The translations under genes and the position numbers were made by a program. Positions 35,827 through 43,754 of a stretch of 64,000 nucleotides of DNA are shown here, in pieces. The notes beneath the pieces were generated by a model that was not told the DNA's origin, did no database searches, and saw nothing but the letters and a program-made list of their open reading frames with translations. Origin of the DNA: Asticcacaulis excentricus (lineage in GTDB: Bacteria > Pseudomonadota > Alphaproteobacteria > Caulobacterales > Caulobacteraceae); the NCBI RefSeq assembly GCF_003966695.1, contig NZ_AP018827.1, positions 930,001 to 994,000 on the forward strand. The letters run 5' to 3'. Position 1 is the stretch's first letter. Every line of letters begins with the position of its first letter.

Positions 35827-38142
35827 CTACTTCGCGTCAATCAGATGCTGATAGAAATAGCCGGTCAAGCGGTTCCAGTAATAGGGCTGGTTCACATTGT
35901 GCGGCGTGTTGGGCAGGATAACCAGATCGTGCGGCTTGCCTGCCGCCGTCAGCGCCGCCGACAGACGCATCGTCGCCGCCACCGGCACATTGTCGTCAAT
36001 GTCGCCGTGGATCAGCATCAGGTGGCCTTTCAGATTGCCCGCCACCGAGATGTTGGAGTTCTTCTCCCAGGTGGCGTCGTCGGCATTGCCCATTGTGGTT
36101 TCCGGCCACCACGCCTTATCCAGCCTCAGATCGTGATTGCCCGAAGAGGCTACCCCAACCTTGTAAAAGTCCGGACGCCTGAGAACGAAGCGGGCTGTGT
36201 CATAGCCGCCGGCCGAGCCACCATAGACACCGACGCGATCCAGATCGAAATAGGGGTATTTCGCCTTCATGGCCTTAAGAACATGGATATGGTCGTCAAG
36301 GCCGACCTCACCCAGATTCTGCCAGGCAGGCATGCGAAAGGCCTTGCCGCGCTGAGACGTGCCCGTCCCGTCAATGGTCACGACAATGGCACCCAATTGC
36401 GCCAGGGCAGCGATGTTGGTTGGAACATTGCCGCCATAGGTTTCAGAAAAGCGGTGGGTCGTCGGGCCGGTATAGACGTTTTCGATCACCGCATAGGATT
36501 TCGACGGATCGAAATGCGCCGGGCGATAGATGGTGCCATAAAGCTTCGTCTTGCCATCCTCGGCCGTCGTCTCGAACACTTCAGGCAGGGTAAAGCCCGC
36601 CGCCAGCAAGGCGCTGTGATCTGCCCGGCCCAACTCAAGGACAATCACACCGTCAGACGCCCGACGCAGAACGGTGCGGGGGGGCTCAGACGGGGTGGAC
36701 ATGCGGTCGATGACCCATTGTCCGTCTTCAGAGACGGTTATGTCGTGATCCAGCGGTTCCGGTGTCAGATTGATGATCTTCCCGTCGAGCATAACCTTGT
36801 ACAGGCTGCGAAAATAGGGGTTTACGCCCGTTTCCCGACCGATACCCGTGATCAGGATCGGCCCGCCCTTGGCCACATGCGAAATGCCGGTGACTTCCCA
36901 CTCACCCTTGGTCAGGGCTCTACCGCCGGAAGGATTGTCACCATCCTTCAGGAAATAAAGCTGTGCCCAATTGCTGCGTTCGGAAATGATCAGATAACCG
37001 CCCAGTTCGGGGGCCGCGCGCATGGCCGTAGACGTCACATAGACGTTTGGCGACAGGGCCTCATGTACGCGCACCTGCGCCTTGCCTGTGACGGGATCGG
37101 CCTCATAAAGATTGACCTCGGTATAGCCGCGCGCCTGCCATTCATAGACGATCTTTCCGGTCTCGTTGAACCACAGGTTCGGGTCCCCCGGCCACAGCAG
37201 GGACTGTGCGGGCAGCTCAGGCAGGGTCAGGGCGGGCTTTCCTTCAAGTGCCTTCGCCACGTCAATGACCACCGGATATACCTGCGGCACGTCCTTCGCA
37301 CCCGCGTTTGGGTAAACATAGCTGAAGGTACGCGGGAAGCGGCTGCCCGGCGGATTGGGCTGAACCGCGTGCCAGATATAGCTGCCGTTGCGATCCAGAC
37401 GATAGGTCAGAAGGCGCCTCGAATCGCCCGACCACTGCACCGACACGCGCATGTCGGGCGTCTCAGAATTGGCGGCCACCATGTCACCCAGTTGCGGATA
37501 GTTCTGGCCATAGCGGCGGTCATAAACGCCATCCGTGGTCAGGGCGGTTTCGCGGCCCGTCGCCACCTCAACCAGCCATAGATTGTAGTTGCGTGAAATG
37601 ACCCGGTACTTGCCATCAGGTGAAAGGACGCCCGTCTCTGCCGGGGCCTTCTCTGCGGCAGAAAGCTTGCCTGTGATCCGTTCATAACGCCATTCGCGGC
37701 CGCCCGCATAAATGGACAGGATGTCTTTGTCCCTGTCATATTGCGAGGGCGAAACCTCGAAGCCGCCGTCGACCTTTATACCCTGCGCTGCCAGAAGGGC
37801 TGTCAACGTGGATTCAGTGGCCAGTTCGCTGACCCCCGACGTTTTCAAATCCACACGCCAGATGCGCCCGGCCCCTTTTGCGCCGGTGCGATAAATCACG
37901 CCCTGACCGTCGGCCGTAAATTTGGCGCGCAGATCGAGGTCCGTGATCAGCGCGCGGACATTGGCCGCTGAAAACCGCTCCGCCTGAACGCGCACACGGG
38001 TGGGGACACCAAAGACCTCACTGACGGCAGTTGGACCTGAAGGGGTGGGCACCGTCTGAGCAGGGGCCGCAACCGGCGAGGCAAGAGCGCAAAGCGCCGC
38101 AACCGACGCAACGGCGGTCAGGCGCGAAGAACGCAAAGACAT
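35827..38142 (-). CDS. secreted S9 (DPP IV-like) serine peptidase
   Basis: 771 residues with signal peptide (LTAVASVAALCALASPVAAPA). An N-terminal beta-propeller of the DPP IV type (to ~residue 500) is followed by an alpha/beta hydrolase domain. The catalytic triad is Ser643 in VYGGSAGGYDT, Asp716 in LIHGDIDDNVP and His748 in LPNTPHNVNQPYYW. DPP IV-type enzymes release X-Pro dipeptides, which would suit a proline-rich glycoprotein substrate. The nucleophile motif GGSAGGY differs from classical GWSYGG, so another specificity or an esterase role cannot be excluded. It lies downstream of the LecA-like lectin gene (24 bp), clearly one operon. Confidence 0.88.
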   Translation of the reverse strand: MSLRSSRLTAVASVAALCALASPVAAPAQTVPTPSGPTAVSEVFGVPTRVRVQAERFSAANVRALITDLDLRAKFTADGQGVIYRTGAKGAGRIWRVDLKTSGVSELATESTLTALLAAQGIKVDGGFEVSPSQYDRDKDILSIYAGGREWRYERITGKLSAAEKAPAETGVLSPDGKYRVISRNYNLWLVEVATGRETALTTDGVYDRRYGQNYPQLGDMVAANSETPDMRVSVQWSGDSRRLLTYRLDRNGSYIWHAVQPNPPGSRFPRTFSYVYPNAGAKDVPQVYPVVIDVAKALEGKPALTLPELPAQSLLWPGDPNLWFNETGKIVYEWQARGYTEVNLYEADPVTGKAQVRVHEALSPNVYVTSTAMRAAPELGGYLIISERSNWAQLYFLKDGDNPSGGRALTKGEWEVTGISHVAKGGPILITGIGRETGVNPYFRSLYKVMLDGKIINLTPEPLDHDITVSEDGQWVIDRMSTPSEPPRTVLRRASDGVIVLELGRADHSALLAAGFTLPEVFETTAEDGKTKLYGTIYRPAHFDPSKSYAVIENVYTGPTTHRFSETYGGNVPTNIAALAQLGAIVVTIDGTGTSQRGKAFRMPAWQNLGEVGLDDHIHVLKAMKAKYPYFDLDRVGVYGGSAGGYDTARFVLRRPDFYKVGVASSGNHDLRLDKAWWPETTMGNADDATWEKNSNISVAGNLKGHLMLIHGDIDDNVPVAATMRLSAALTAAGKPHDLVILPNTPHNVNQPYYWNRLTGYFYQHLIDAK

Positions 38143-38166
38143 GAGTAATTCCTTAGACCATAAAAG

Positions 38167-38709
38167 TCATTCGACGATCGAAACGGTAACGGTTAGTTCG
38201 CCGGCATTATCGGCAAAGATATCGTCGTTCAGACCAAACTGCAGCTTTTCAGCGTTGGCAGGCACGGTGACCTCGAAGGCCTCACCTACAGCGAACGGGC
38301 GTGCGATCAGATGGCCCTTAGAATCGGTAAACACGCCGATTAGCTCATTCAGGTGGACGGGATAGGCAGAGGGATCAATGAACCGCGCCGGGAAGATGGA
38401 CCCCGAACCGCCTACCTGATCGGTGGCAATAAAGGAGTCCTGACCGGCTGGGCCGAATTGCGGGCCACCGGGAATGGTCGACGTGCCGCCTTCGGCTTTA
38501 ATCCTGAGGGTTTGCCCGGGGGCAAATTTAAGCCCCTTTGCTTCGACCGGCTTCGTACCGTCATTGCGACCGAAGGGGATGTTTGGATTTGCCTTCTGGC
38601 TCCAGGGCATTGACGTACCCGGCACCTTAACAGTGACCGGCTCAGCCGCCTCAGCGACCGGACATCCGAGAAGTGCGAAACCCGTGATCAGACCTGCCAA
38701 CCGCTTCAT
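38167..38709 (-). CDS. secreted LecA (PA-IL)-like lectin
   Basis: 180 residues from ATG 38709. The leader (LAGLITGFALLGCPVAEA) has a lipobox-like LLGC, so it may be a lipoprotein; cleavage after AEA is the alternative. The remaining ~150 residues are one LecA-like beta-sandwich: GPQFGPAGQDSFI, PVHLNELIGVF, and LQFGLNDDIFADNAGEL, where the Asn/Asp cluster corresponds to the calcium- and galactose-binding loop of Pseudomonas LecA. It is closely related to the N-terminal module of the GH43 at 26.4-28.5 kb. It probably holds galactosylated substrate near the cell surface. It leads the operon with the S9 peptidase. Confidence 0.82.
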   Translation of the reverse strand: MKRLAGLITGFALLGCPVAEAAEPVTVKVPGTSMPWSQKANPNIPFGRNDGTKPVEAKGLKFAPGQTLRIKAEGGTSTIPGGPQFGPAGQDSFIATDQVGGSGSIFPARFIDPSAYPVHLNELIGVFTDSKGHLIARPFAVGEAFEVTVPANAEKLQFGLNDDIFADNAGELTVTVSIVE

Positions 38710-38796
38710 TATTACCCGTTCCCCTTCCTTACCCGTAAGACGGCCAAGCAAATGCCAACGAGAGGAGGCCATGAAATATCACGAAAGTCAAATACG

Positions 38797-38809
38797 TTAT
38801 ACGATATAC
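38797..38809. promoter_or_regulatory. regulon operator, site 5 (TTATACGATATAC)
   Basis: Identical to site 6 at 43410. It lies in the divergent spacer between the lectin and halogenase genes. Confidence 0.68.
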
Positions 38810-38877
38810 AGAACGATTGACAACGATGTATTCGGAGGCTCATAGTAGGCAGGTTCGATTGCGTCGGAAATAAACCC

Positions 38878-40395
38878 ATGAACGTCAAAGGCATATACAG
38901 GCTGGTTATTGTGGGCGGCGGAACAGCCGGCTGGATGGCCGCGGCGGCGTTGCGTCGCAGTTTTCCCGCCCTGCCCTATACGGTGACGCTGATCGAGTCG
39001 GACGAAATCGGAACGGTTGGCGTGGGCGAAGCCACGATCCCGCCCATGATCCAGTTCAATGACATGTTGGGCCTTGACGAAAACGCCTTCATGAAGGCAG
39101 TCAACGGCACATTCAAACTGGGCATTCGCTTCAAGGACTGGTCGGCCCCCGGCAGTGACTATTTCCACCCGTTTGGCGTCTATGGCGTCGATATGGGTGG
39201 GCTGAACTTCAACCACTACTGGATGCGCTATCATAAGGCCGGAGGCTCTGCGGATTTTGGCTTCTTCAATCCTCAGACTCTGGCGGCGCGCGCCAACCGC
39301 TTCGGGCGCATGAAGGAGATCAATCCCAACGTCCCGGCGGTTAACTACGCCTTCCACTTCGACGCTTCGCTCTATGCGCGCTATCTGCGTGATGTCTGCG
39401 TGCAACGGGGGGTGGTACGCAAAGAAGGCCGCATTACCGAGGTGCAGCAAAACCCGGACAATGGCGATGTCACCGCCGTTGTTCTGGCCAGCGGTGAGCG
39501 TATTGAGGGCGACCTGTTTATCGACTGCTCGGGCTTTCGCGGCCTGTTGATCGAGCAGACACTCAAAAGCGGTTATGAAGACTGGTCCAAATGGCTGCCG
39601 TGTAACCGAGCCGTGGCCGTTCCGTGCGATAAGGTCGATCCGCTGACGCCTTATACCACATCCACGGCGCGCGAAGCCGGCTGGCAGTGGCGCATCCCCC
39701 TGCAACATCGCACCGGCAACGGCTATGTCTTCTGCGACAGCTATCTGAGCGAAGAGACGGCCTCGGACCTGCTCATGCAGCGCCTTGATGGCAAGGCACA
39801 GGCAGAGCCCCGCGTGATCCGCTTCCAGACAGGCCACCGAAAGCAGATGTGGAACCGCAACGTTATCGCCATGGGACTGGCCTCAGGCTTTCTTGAGCCG
39901 CTGGAATCGACCTCCATCTGGCTGGTTCAGGAAGCCATCGCGACACTCCAGCTTTATTTCCCCAGAGGCGGCATCACCGATACGGCCCGCGCCTCTTTCA
40001 ATCGGGCCATGCTGGACGCCTATACCAATGTGAAGGACTTCCTGATCGCTCACTATAAGGTCACAACGCGCGAAGACACGCCCTTCTGGGCCTATTGCAA
40101 GCATATGGACATTCCCGACAGCCTGCAATTTCGCCTCGATAGCTTCCGCGAACACAATCAGCCGCTTGTCCGCCCGCAGGACCTGTTCAAGGAGGCAAGC
40201 TGGTTTGCCGTGCTCGCCGGGCAGGGCCTGATGCCGAAGTCCTATCACCCCGGCGCCGATCTGATGCCCGAGGACGAATTCCGCTGGCGGATGCAGAAGG
40301 TCCGCGAAGGCACAACGGGTCTGGTCAATATGATGCCGGGCCACGAAGCCTATATTGCAAAGACCTGCGCATCCCCTCACTTCATCAGCGCGTAA
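38878..40395 (+). CDS. flavin-dependent tryptophan-halogenase-like protein
   Basis: 505 residues. FAD-binding LVIVGGGTAGWMAAAAL lies at the N-terminus, followed by VGVGEATIPPM. The catalytic lysine position is kept in NGTFKLGIRF, and the halogenase signature WxWxIP appears as WQWRIPL, so chemistry seems possible. Genes of this family are frequent beside TonB receptors in Caulobacterales and Xanthomonadales sugar loci, where their substrate is unknown. It is convergent with the TonB receptor and shares the locus operator. It lacks any export signal, so it acts in the cytoplasm. Confidence 0.88.
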   Translation: MNVKGIYRLVIVGGGTAGWMAAAALRRSFPALPYTVTLIESDEIGTVGVGEATIPPMIQFNDMLGLDENAFMKAVNGTFKLGIRFKDWSAPGSDYFHPFGVYGVDMGGLNFNHYWMRYHKAGGSADFGFFNPQTLAARANRFGRMKEINPNVPAVNYAFHFDASLYARYLRDVCVQRGVVRKEGRITEVQQNPDNGDVTAVVLASGERIEGDLFIDCSGFRGLLIEQTLKSGYEDWSKWLPCNRAVAVPCDKVDPLTPYTTSTAREAGWQWRIPLQHRTGNGYVFCDSYLSEETASDLLMQRLDGKAQAEPRVIRFQTGHRKQMWNRNVIAMGLASGFLEPLESTSIWLVQEAIATLQLYFPRGGITDTARASFNRAMLDAYTNVKDFLIAHYKVTTREDTPFWAYCKHMDIPDSLQFRLDSFREHNQPLVRPQDLFKEASWFAVLAGQGLMPKSYHPGADLMPEDEFRWRMQKVREGTTGLVNMMPGHEAYIAKTCASPHFISA

Positions 40396-40424
40396 AGCTG
40401 TTAACCCCAACTGTCGCTCAAAAG

Positions 40425-40454
40425 AAAACCCCCGCTGGAAACAGCGGGGGTTTT
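40425..40454. terminator. bidirectional terminator
   Basis: AAAACCCCCGCTG / CAGCGGGGGTTTT forms a strong stem with A and T runs on both sides, between the convergent halogenase and TonB-receptor genes. Confidence 0.92.
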
Positions 40455-40473
40455 GTTACGCGAGACTTTGAGA

Positions 40474-43317
40474 TCAGTAGCGGAAACGTGCACTAAGTTG
40501 GACAGTGCGGGCCGGCACCCGTACGCCCTGAGGCAGAAGCTTATCCGCACCATAGAAAACCTGGGTCTTGTCTTCGGTCAGGTTTGTCCCTTCAAGCGAC
40601 AGCGTCATGAACTTGACGGGAGTCCAGTTTAGAGCCGCGTCCAGGCGCTCAGTGGGTTCGATATACTGGCTATAGCCTTTCAGGGCATAGCCATCCAGGT
40701 ATCCGCGATAGCGATCCCGATGGTTATAGGTCACGCGCGCACTCAGCTTTGGCGTTTCATAATAAGCCGTCAGGTTGTAGGTGTACTTCGAGTTATTGGG
40801 CGCATCATAGAGCCCCGGGATTGTTGCCAGATCGGTGGGGGTTATCTCTTCGCCATTGTAGTACCTGTAACGAATCTCAGCTTTTTGATTGTAGGTCATA
40901 TTCGCTTCGGCACCAAAGTCGCTCCACGGCTTTGGCAGGAAGTCGAAGAAGCTGCGCGCTGTGAGTTCGATTCCCCGATATTCACCGGGGCCACCGTTAT
41001 CCGGGCTATCAATGTAGTAGATGCCGGGGAATTGAGCGTCATCAATGTAGCGCGGACTACGGTTGCGCCATACGGTGAAGTTATCAGGCTTCTTAACATA
41101 TGTAGCCGCCGACAAGAGCCCACCGCGCCCAAAGTAATATTCCAGTGAAGCGTCGTAGCTGGTCTCTTTATTGACATTTAGCTCGGGATTGCCACCCCAT
41201 CCGCATTTGCAGCTCCCGGTATCATACATGACAAACGGGCTCGTATCCTGAAAATTCGGCCTCTGAATATTAACGGTGTAGGCCAAACGCAGCTGAAGCT
41301 TGGGCGTGAAATGGATGACCGCATTCGCATTGGGCATCACATCGGTCCCCCCCTTATTGGGGAAGGTATAGGGTTGTGGCTCGCCATTCACATACCGAAC
41401 GGCCGAACCTTCCCCTGCATAGGTTACCGAGCGAACACCGATTAGGCCATCGATAGGCGCGCCCCAAGCGTTAAAGCCATAAGCGAGCTGAGCATAGATG
41501 GCGGCGGTTTTTTCGTTTGAATTAAAAGAACTAGACAGCTGTTCCGTTGAAACGATCTCGTCGTTCCAGTCACCGGACCCACCAAAGGCAGAGCGCTTGG
41601 ATACATCTGCCGCATAGGCGCGAATAGCAGCATAATTATCGACAAGGCCCTTGCGGGAGATGCGATACCAGGTGGGTGATGCGAACCCATCAATATCAGC
41701 AGTGACAGCTTCATAGGCGGACCCGCCAGGGAAGCTCAGCAAAGACACGTGCTTGTCCACCCGCGTACCGTAGTCATAGCCAAAGCGAGCAAAGCGGTAA
41801 CCGTAGGCGCGCTCAACATCGCGATCGGATTTGCGCACGCCGGCTTTGAACTCGCGGAAGAACTTGTCATCGCTCAGGCGGTAGGTGAAATCAGCTTGCC
41901 ATACGAACTCCGAGCTTTTTTCAAAGCCCTTTCCATCCTCAAGCTCAAACATCTGATAGTTATTGATGTCCGCCGTGTTGATCTTCTGGCCGTTGACATC
42001 AAAATATTCAACCCAAGGCCCTGTTCCCGGCACCTTGTCCGAAGCCATATCAATGGTGAGGTATTTCAGATTTTTGAATCGCTGAGACTGGGTGATCCAC
42101 TGGTTGTTAAAGCTGTTTTCGTCTTTGTAAACAACGAAGTCGATACGAGCACGTTCGTTGTGCCAGTGAGTCTCAAAGTTGATCCGCTGATTATCAGCGA
42201 CATTGCTATCAAACCGGCTCGTTGGCCCGACATTCAGACCATCGCCTGCACCGGTAAGCGTATCCGTAAGCCTCATGCTGCGGATCGTTTTGCCATCGGG
42301 CTGGAAGGTCAGGTTAGAAATCACGCCCGTCGGATTGTCCTTAATGCGCGTGTTCAACGCACTGTACATATTGCTGCCGCGCGATTTAAATGATGACGCT
42401 TCGAGCACAAAATCCAGGTTTTCGTTCACCCGCCACTGGTACGAGAAATTGACCGACGGCCGCCGTACCTTGCCCGCTTCCACGCCATACTGCGCTCGAT
42501 ATATAGAAACCAGAGTGCCAGGCTCCCCAGCGGGGTTTGCCGCAACAACCGCTGCCCCCAGATTTTCCGGCTTCAACATGCTGGTCCACCAACGGAAATC
42601 CATTGGGGTTTCACTTTGAACATACTGTTCGTTGTAGTTGTTTTCCTGGTAGGACAGGTTCAGCAGGAAACCCATTTCACCGTAGGGAGTGTCGAAGCGC
42701 TTAGCCACCAGAGCACTGGCGTAAGGGCTTTCCGTGCTTCCGATGCTGGAATAGACGTTACGAACGCTGCCAGCGACGGTCCAGCCCTTTTTAAGGTCCA
42801 AAGGCCGACGCAATTCAACGTTAACTGTACCGGCGATCCCACCTTCCACCTGATCTGCTGTGCGGGTCTTGTAAACCTGAACGGATTTCAACAATTCAGC
42901 CGGAATATCATTTAGCGATGCGGCCCGGCCAACGCCCTGGTTGTTTGGGCTGCCGTTGAGGGTTGTCTGAACATCGCTCTGCCCCCGGATCATCAGGCTC
43001 TCGCCTTCGCCGCGCGCGCGGGTAATCTGGACACCCGTCACATGGGCCAAGGCTTCGACCACATTGTTATCGGGTAACTTGCCCACATCTTCGGCTTCAA
43101 TCGATTCAACGATCTGCTTGGCCTTGCGCTTTTTCTCTGTAGCCGATTGCAAGCTCTTGCGCAGGCCCTTCACGATAATGACGGTTTCCTTGTCATCCTC
43201 CGCCTGGGGCGTAGCCGCTTTCTCTGAGGTGGTCTGCGCCAGAGCTGGCGTGCAGTACATAACCACGGCCAGCCCGGTCGCGGCCAGCATCCACTTTTTT
43301 GTGTTGAACGGGTGCAT
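40474..43317 (-). CDS. TonB-dependent outer-membrane receptor
   Basis: About 947 residues from ATG 43317 (AGGA ten bases upstream), with signal peptide (MLAATGLAVVMYCTPALAQ). The plug domain shows IVESIEAEDVGKLPDNNVVE, ALAHVTGVQITRARGEG, MIRGQSDVQTTLNG and LKSVQVYKTRTADQVEGGIA, typical of the long Caulobacter-type receptors for carbohydrates. The 22-strand barrel ends in the expected aromatic VQLSARFRY. It should import oligosaccharides or glycopeptides released by the neighbouring enzymes. The operator lies about 95 bp upstream. Confidence 0.95.
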   Translation of the reverse strand: MHPFNTKKWMLAATGLAVVMYCTPALAQTTSEKAATPQAEDDKETVIIVKGLRKSLQSATEKKRKAKQIVESIEAEDVGKLPDNNVVEALAHVTGVQITRARGEGESLMIRGQSDVQTTLNGSPNNQGVGRAASLNDIPAELLKSVQVYKTRTADQVEGGIAGTVNVELRRPLDLKKGWTVAGSVRNVYSSIGSTESPYASALVAKRFDTPYGEMGFLLNLSYQENNYNEQYVQSETPMDFRWWTSMLKPENLGAAVVAANPAGEPGTLVSIYRAQYGVEAGKVRRPSVNFSYQWRVNENLDFVLEASSFKSRGSNMYSALNTRIKDNPTGVISNLTFQPDGKTIRSMRLTDTLTGAGDGLNVGPTSRFDSNVADNQRINFETHWHNERARIDFVVYKDENSFNNQWITQSQRFKNLKYLTIDMASDKVPGTGPWVEYFDVNGQKINTADINNYQMFELEDGKGFEKSSEFVWQADFTYRLSDDKFFREFKAGVRKSDRDVERAYGYRFARFGYDYGTRVDKHVSLLSFPGGSAYEAVTADIDGFASPTWYRISRKGLVDNYAAIRAYAADVSKRSAFGGSGDWNDEIVSTEQLSSSFNSNEKTAAIYAQLAYGFNAWGAPIDGLIGVRSVTYAGEGSAVRYVNGEPQPYTFPNKGGTDVMPNANAVIHFTPKLQLRLAYTVNIQRPNFQDTSPFVMYDTGSCKCGWGGNPELNVNKETSYDASLEYYFGRGGLLSAATYVKKPDNFTVWRNRSPRYIDDAQFPGIYYIDSPDNGGPGEYRGIELTARSFFDFLPKPWSDFGAEANMTYNQKAEIRYRYYNGEEITPTDLATIPGLYDAPNNSKYTYNLTAYYETPKLSARVTYNHRDRYRGYLDGYALKGYSQYIEPTERLDAALNWTPVKFMTLSLEGTNLTEDKTQVFYGADKLLPQGVRVPARTVQLSARFRY

Positions 43318-43409
43318 TTTCTTAAATCCTAACCACACGACGCGGTCCCCTGACAGCGCGTCTCGGTAGAGAGAATTGGGCACGAAAAATCACATCCGTC
43401 AAAAATATT

Positions 43410-43422
43410 TTATACGATATAC
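43410..43422. promoter_or_regulatory. regulon operator, site 6 (TTATACGATATAC)
   Basis: Upstream of the TonB receptor; identical to site 5 at 38797. Confidence 0.68.
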
Positions 43423-43646
43423 CTTCGTTCGATGACGATTTTATAAAAACAGACAATTCCTGTGCCTTTTCGGCCACAACTCCTCCCTTGGGTCAACTCG
43501 AAGACAAGCCGCATCAAGCGGACATTTTATTATTACAAAACATATATTTGAGATTTCAGCTTTCGGTCCAAAGGATGTGAAATCAAATCCGCGGCTCCGT
43601 ACTTGCCGTCCAAAGTCTTGCCTTATGTCTGATTATTCGGTATTTT

Positions 43647-43659
43647 GTATACCATATAC
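43647..43659. promoter_or_regulatory. regulon operator, site 7 (GTATACCATATAC)
   Basis: Arms GTATA/TATAC around CCA, about 95 bp before the GH127/146 gene, divergent from site 6. Confidence 0.68.
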
Positions 43660-43754
43660 CCGAACGAGCTGGTCCGGCAGATACCGCTTCACAGCTCTCA
43701 TATTCAACGCTCGCGGCATTTGGAAGTGAAACCACCTGCCCCCAGGACGCAGAC

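Noticed and set aside
35806..37581. 591-codon open frame on the plus strand
   Set aside because: Lies antisense to the S9 peptidase, whose catalytic triad and signal peptide are clear; the frame is a by-product of GC-rich codon bias.
38797..39837. 346-codon minus-strand frame
   Set aside because: Antisense to the halogenase gene, which has flavin and WxWxIP motifs.
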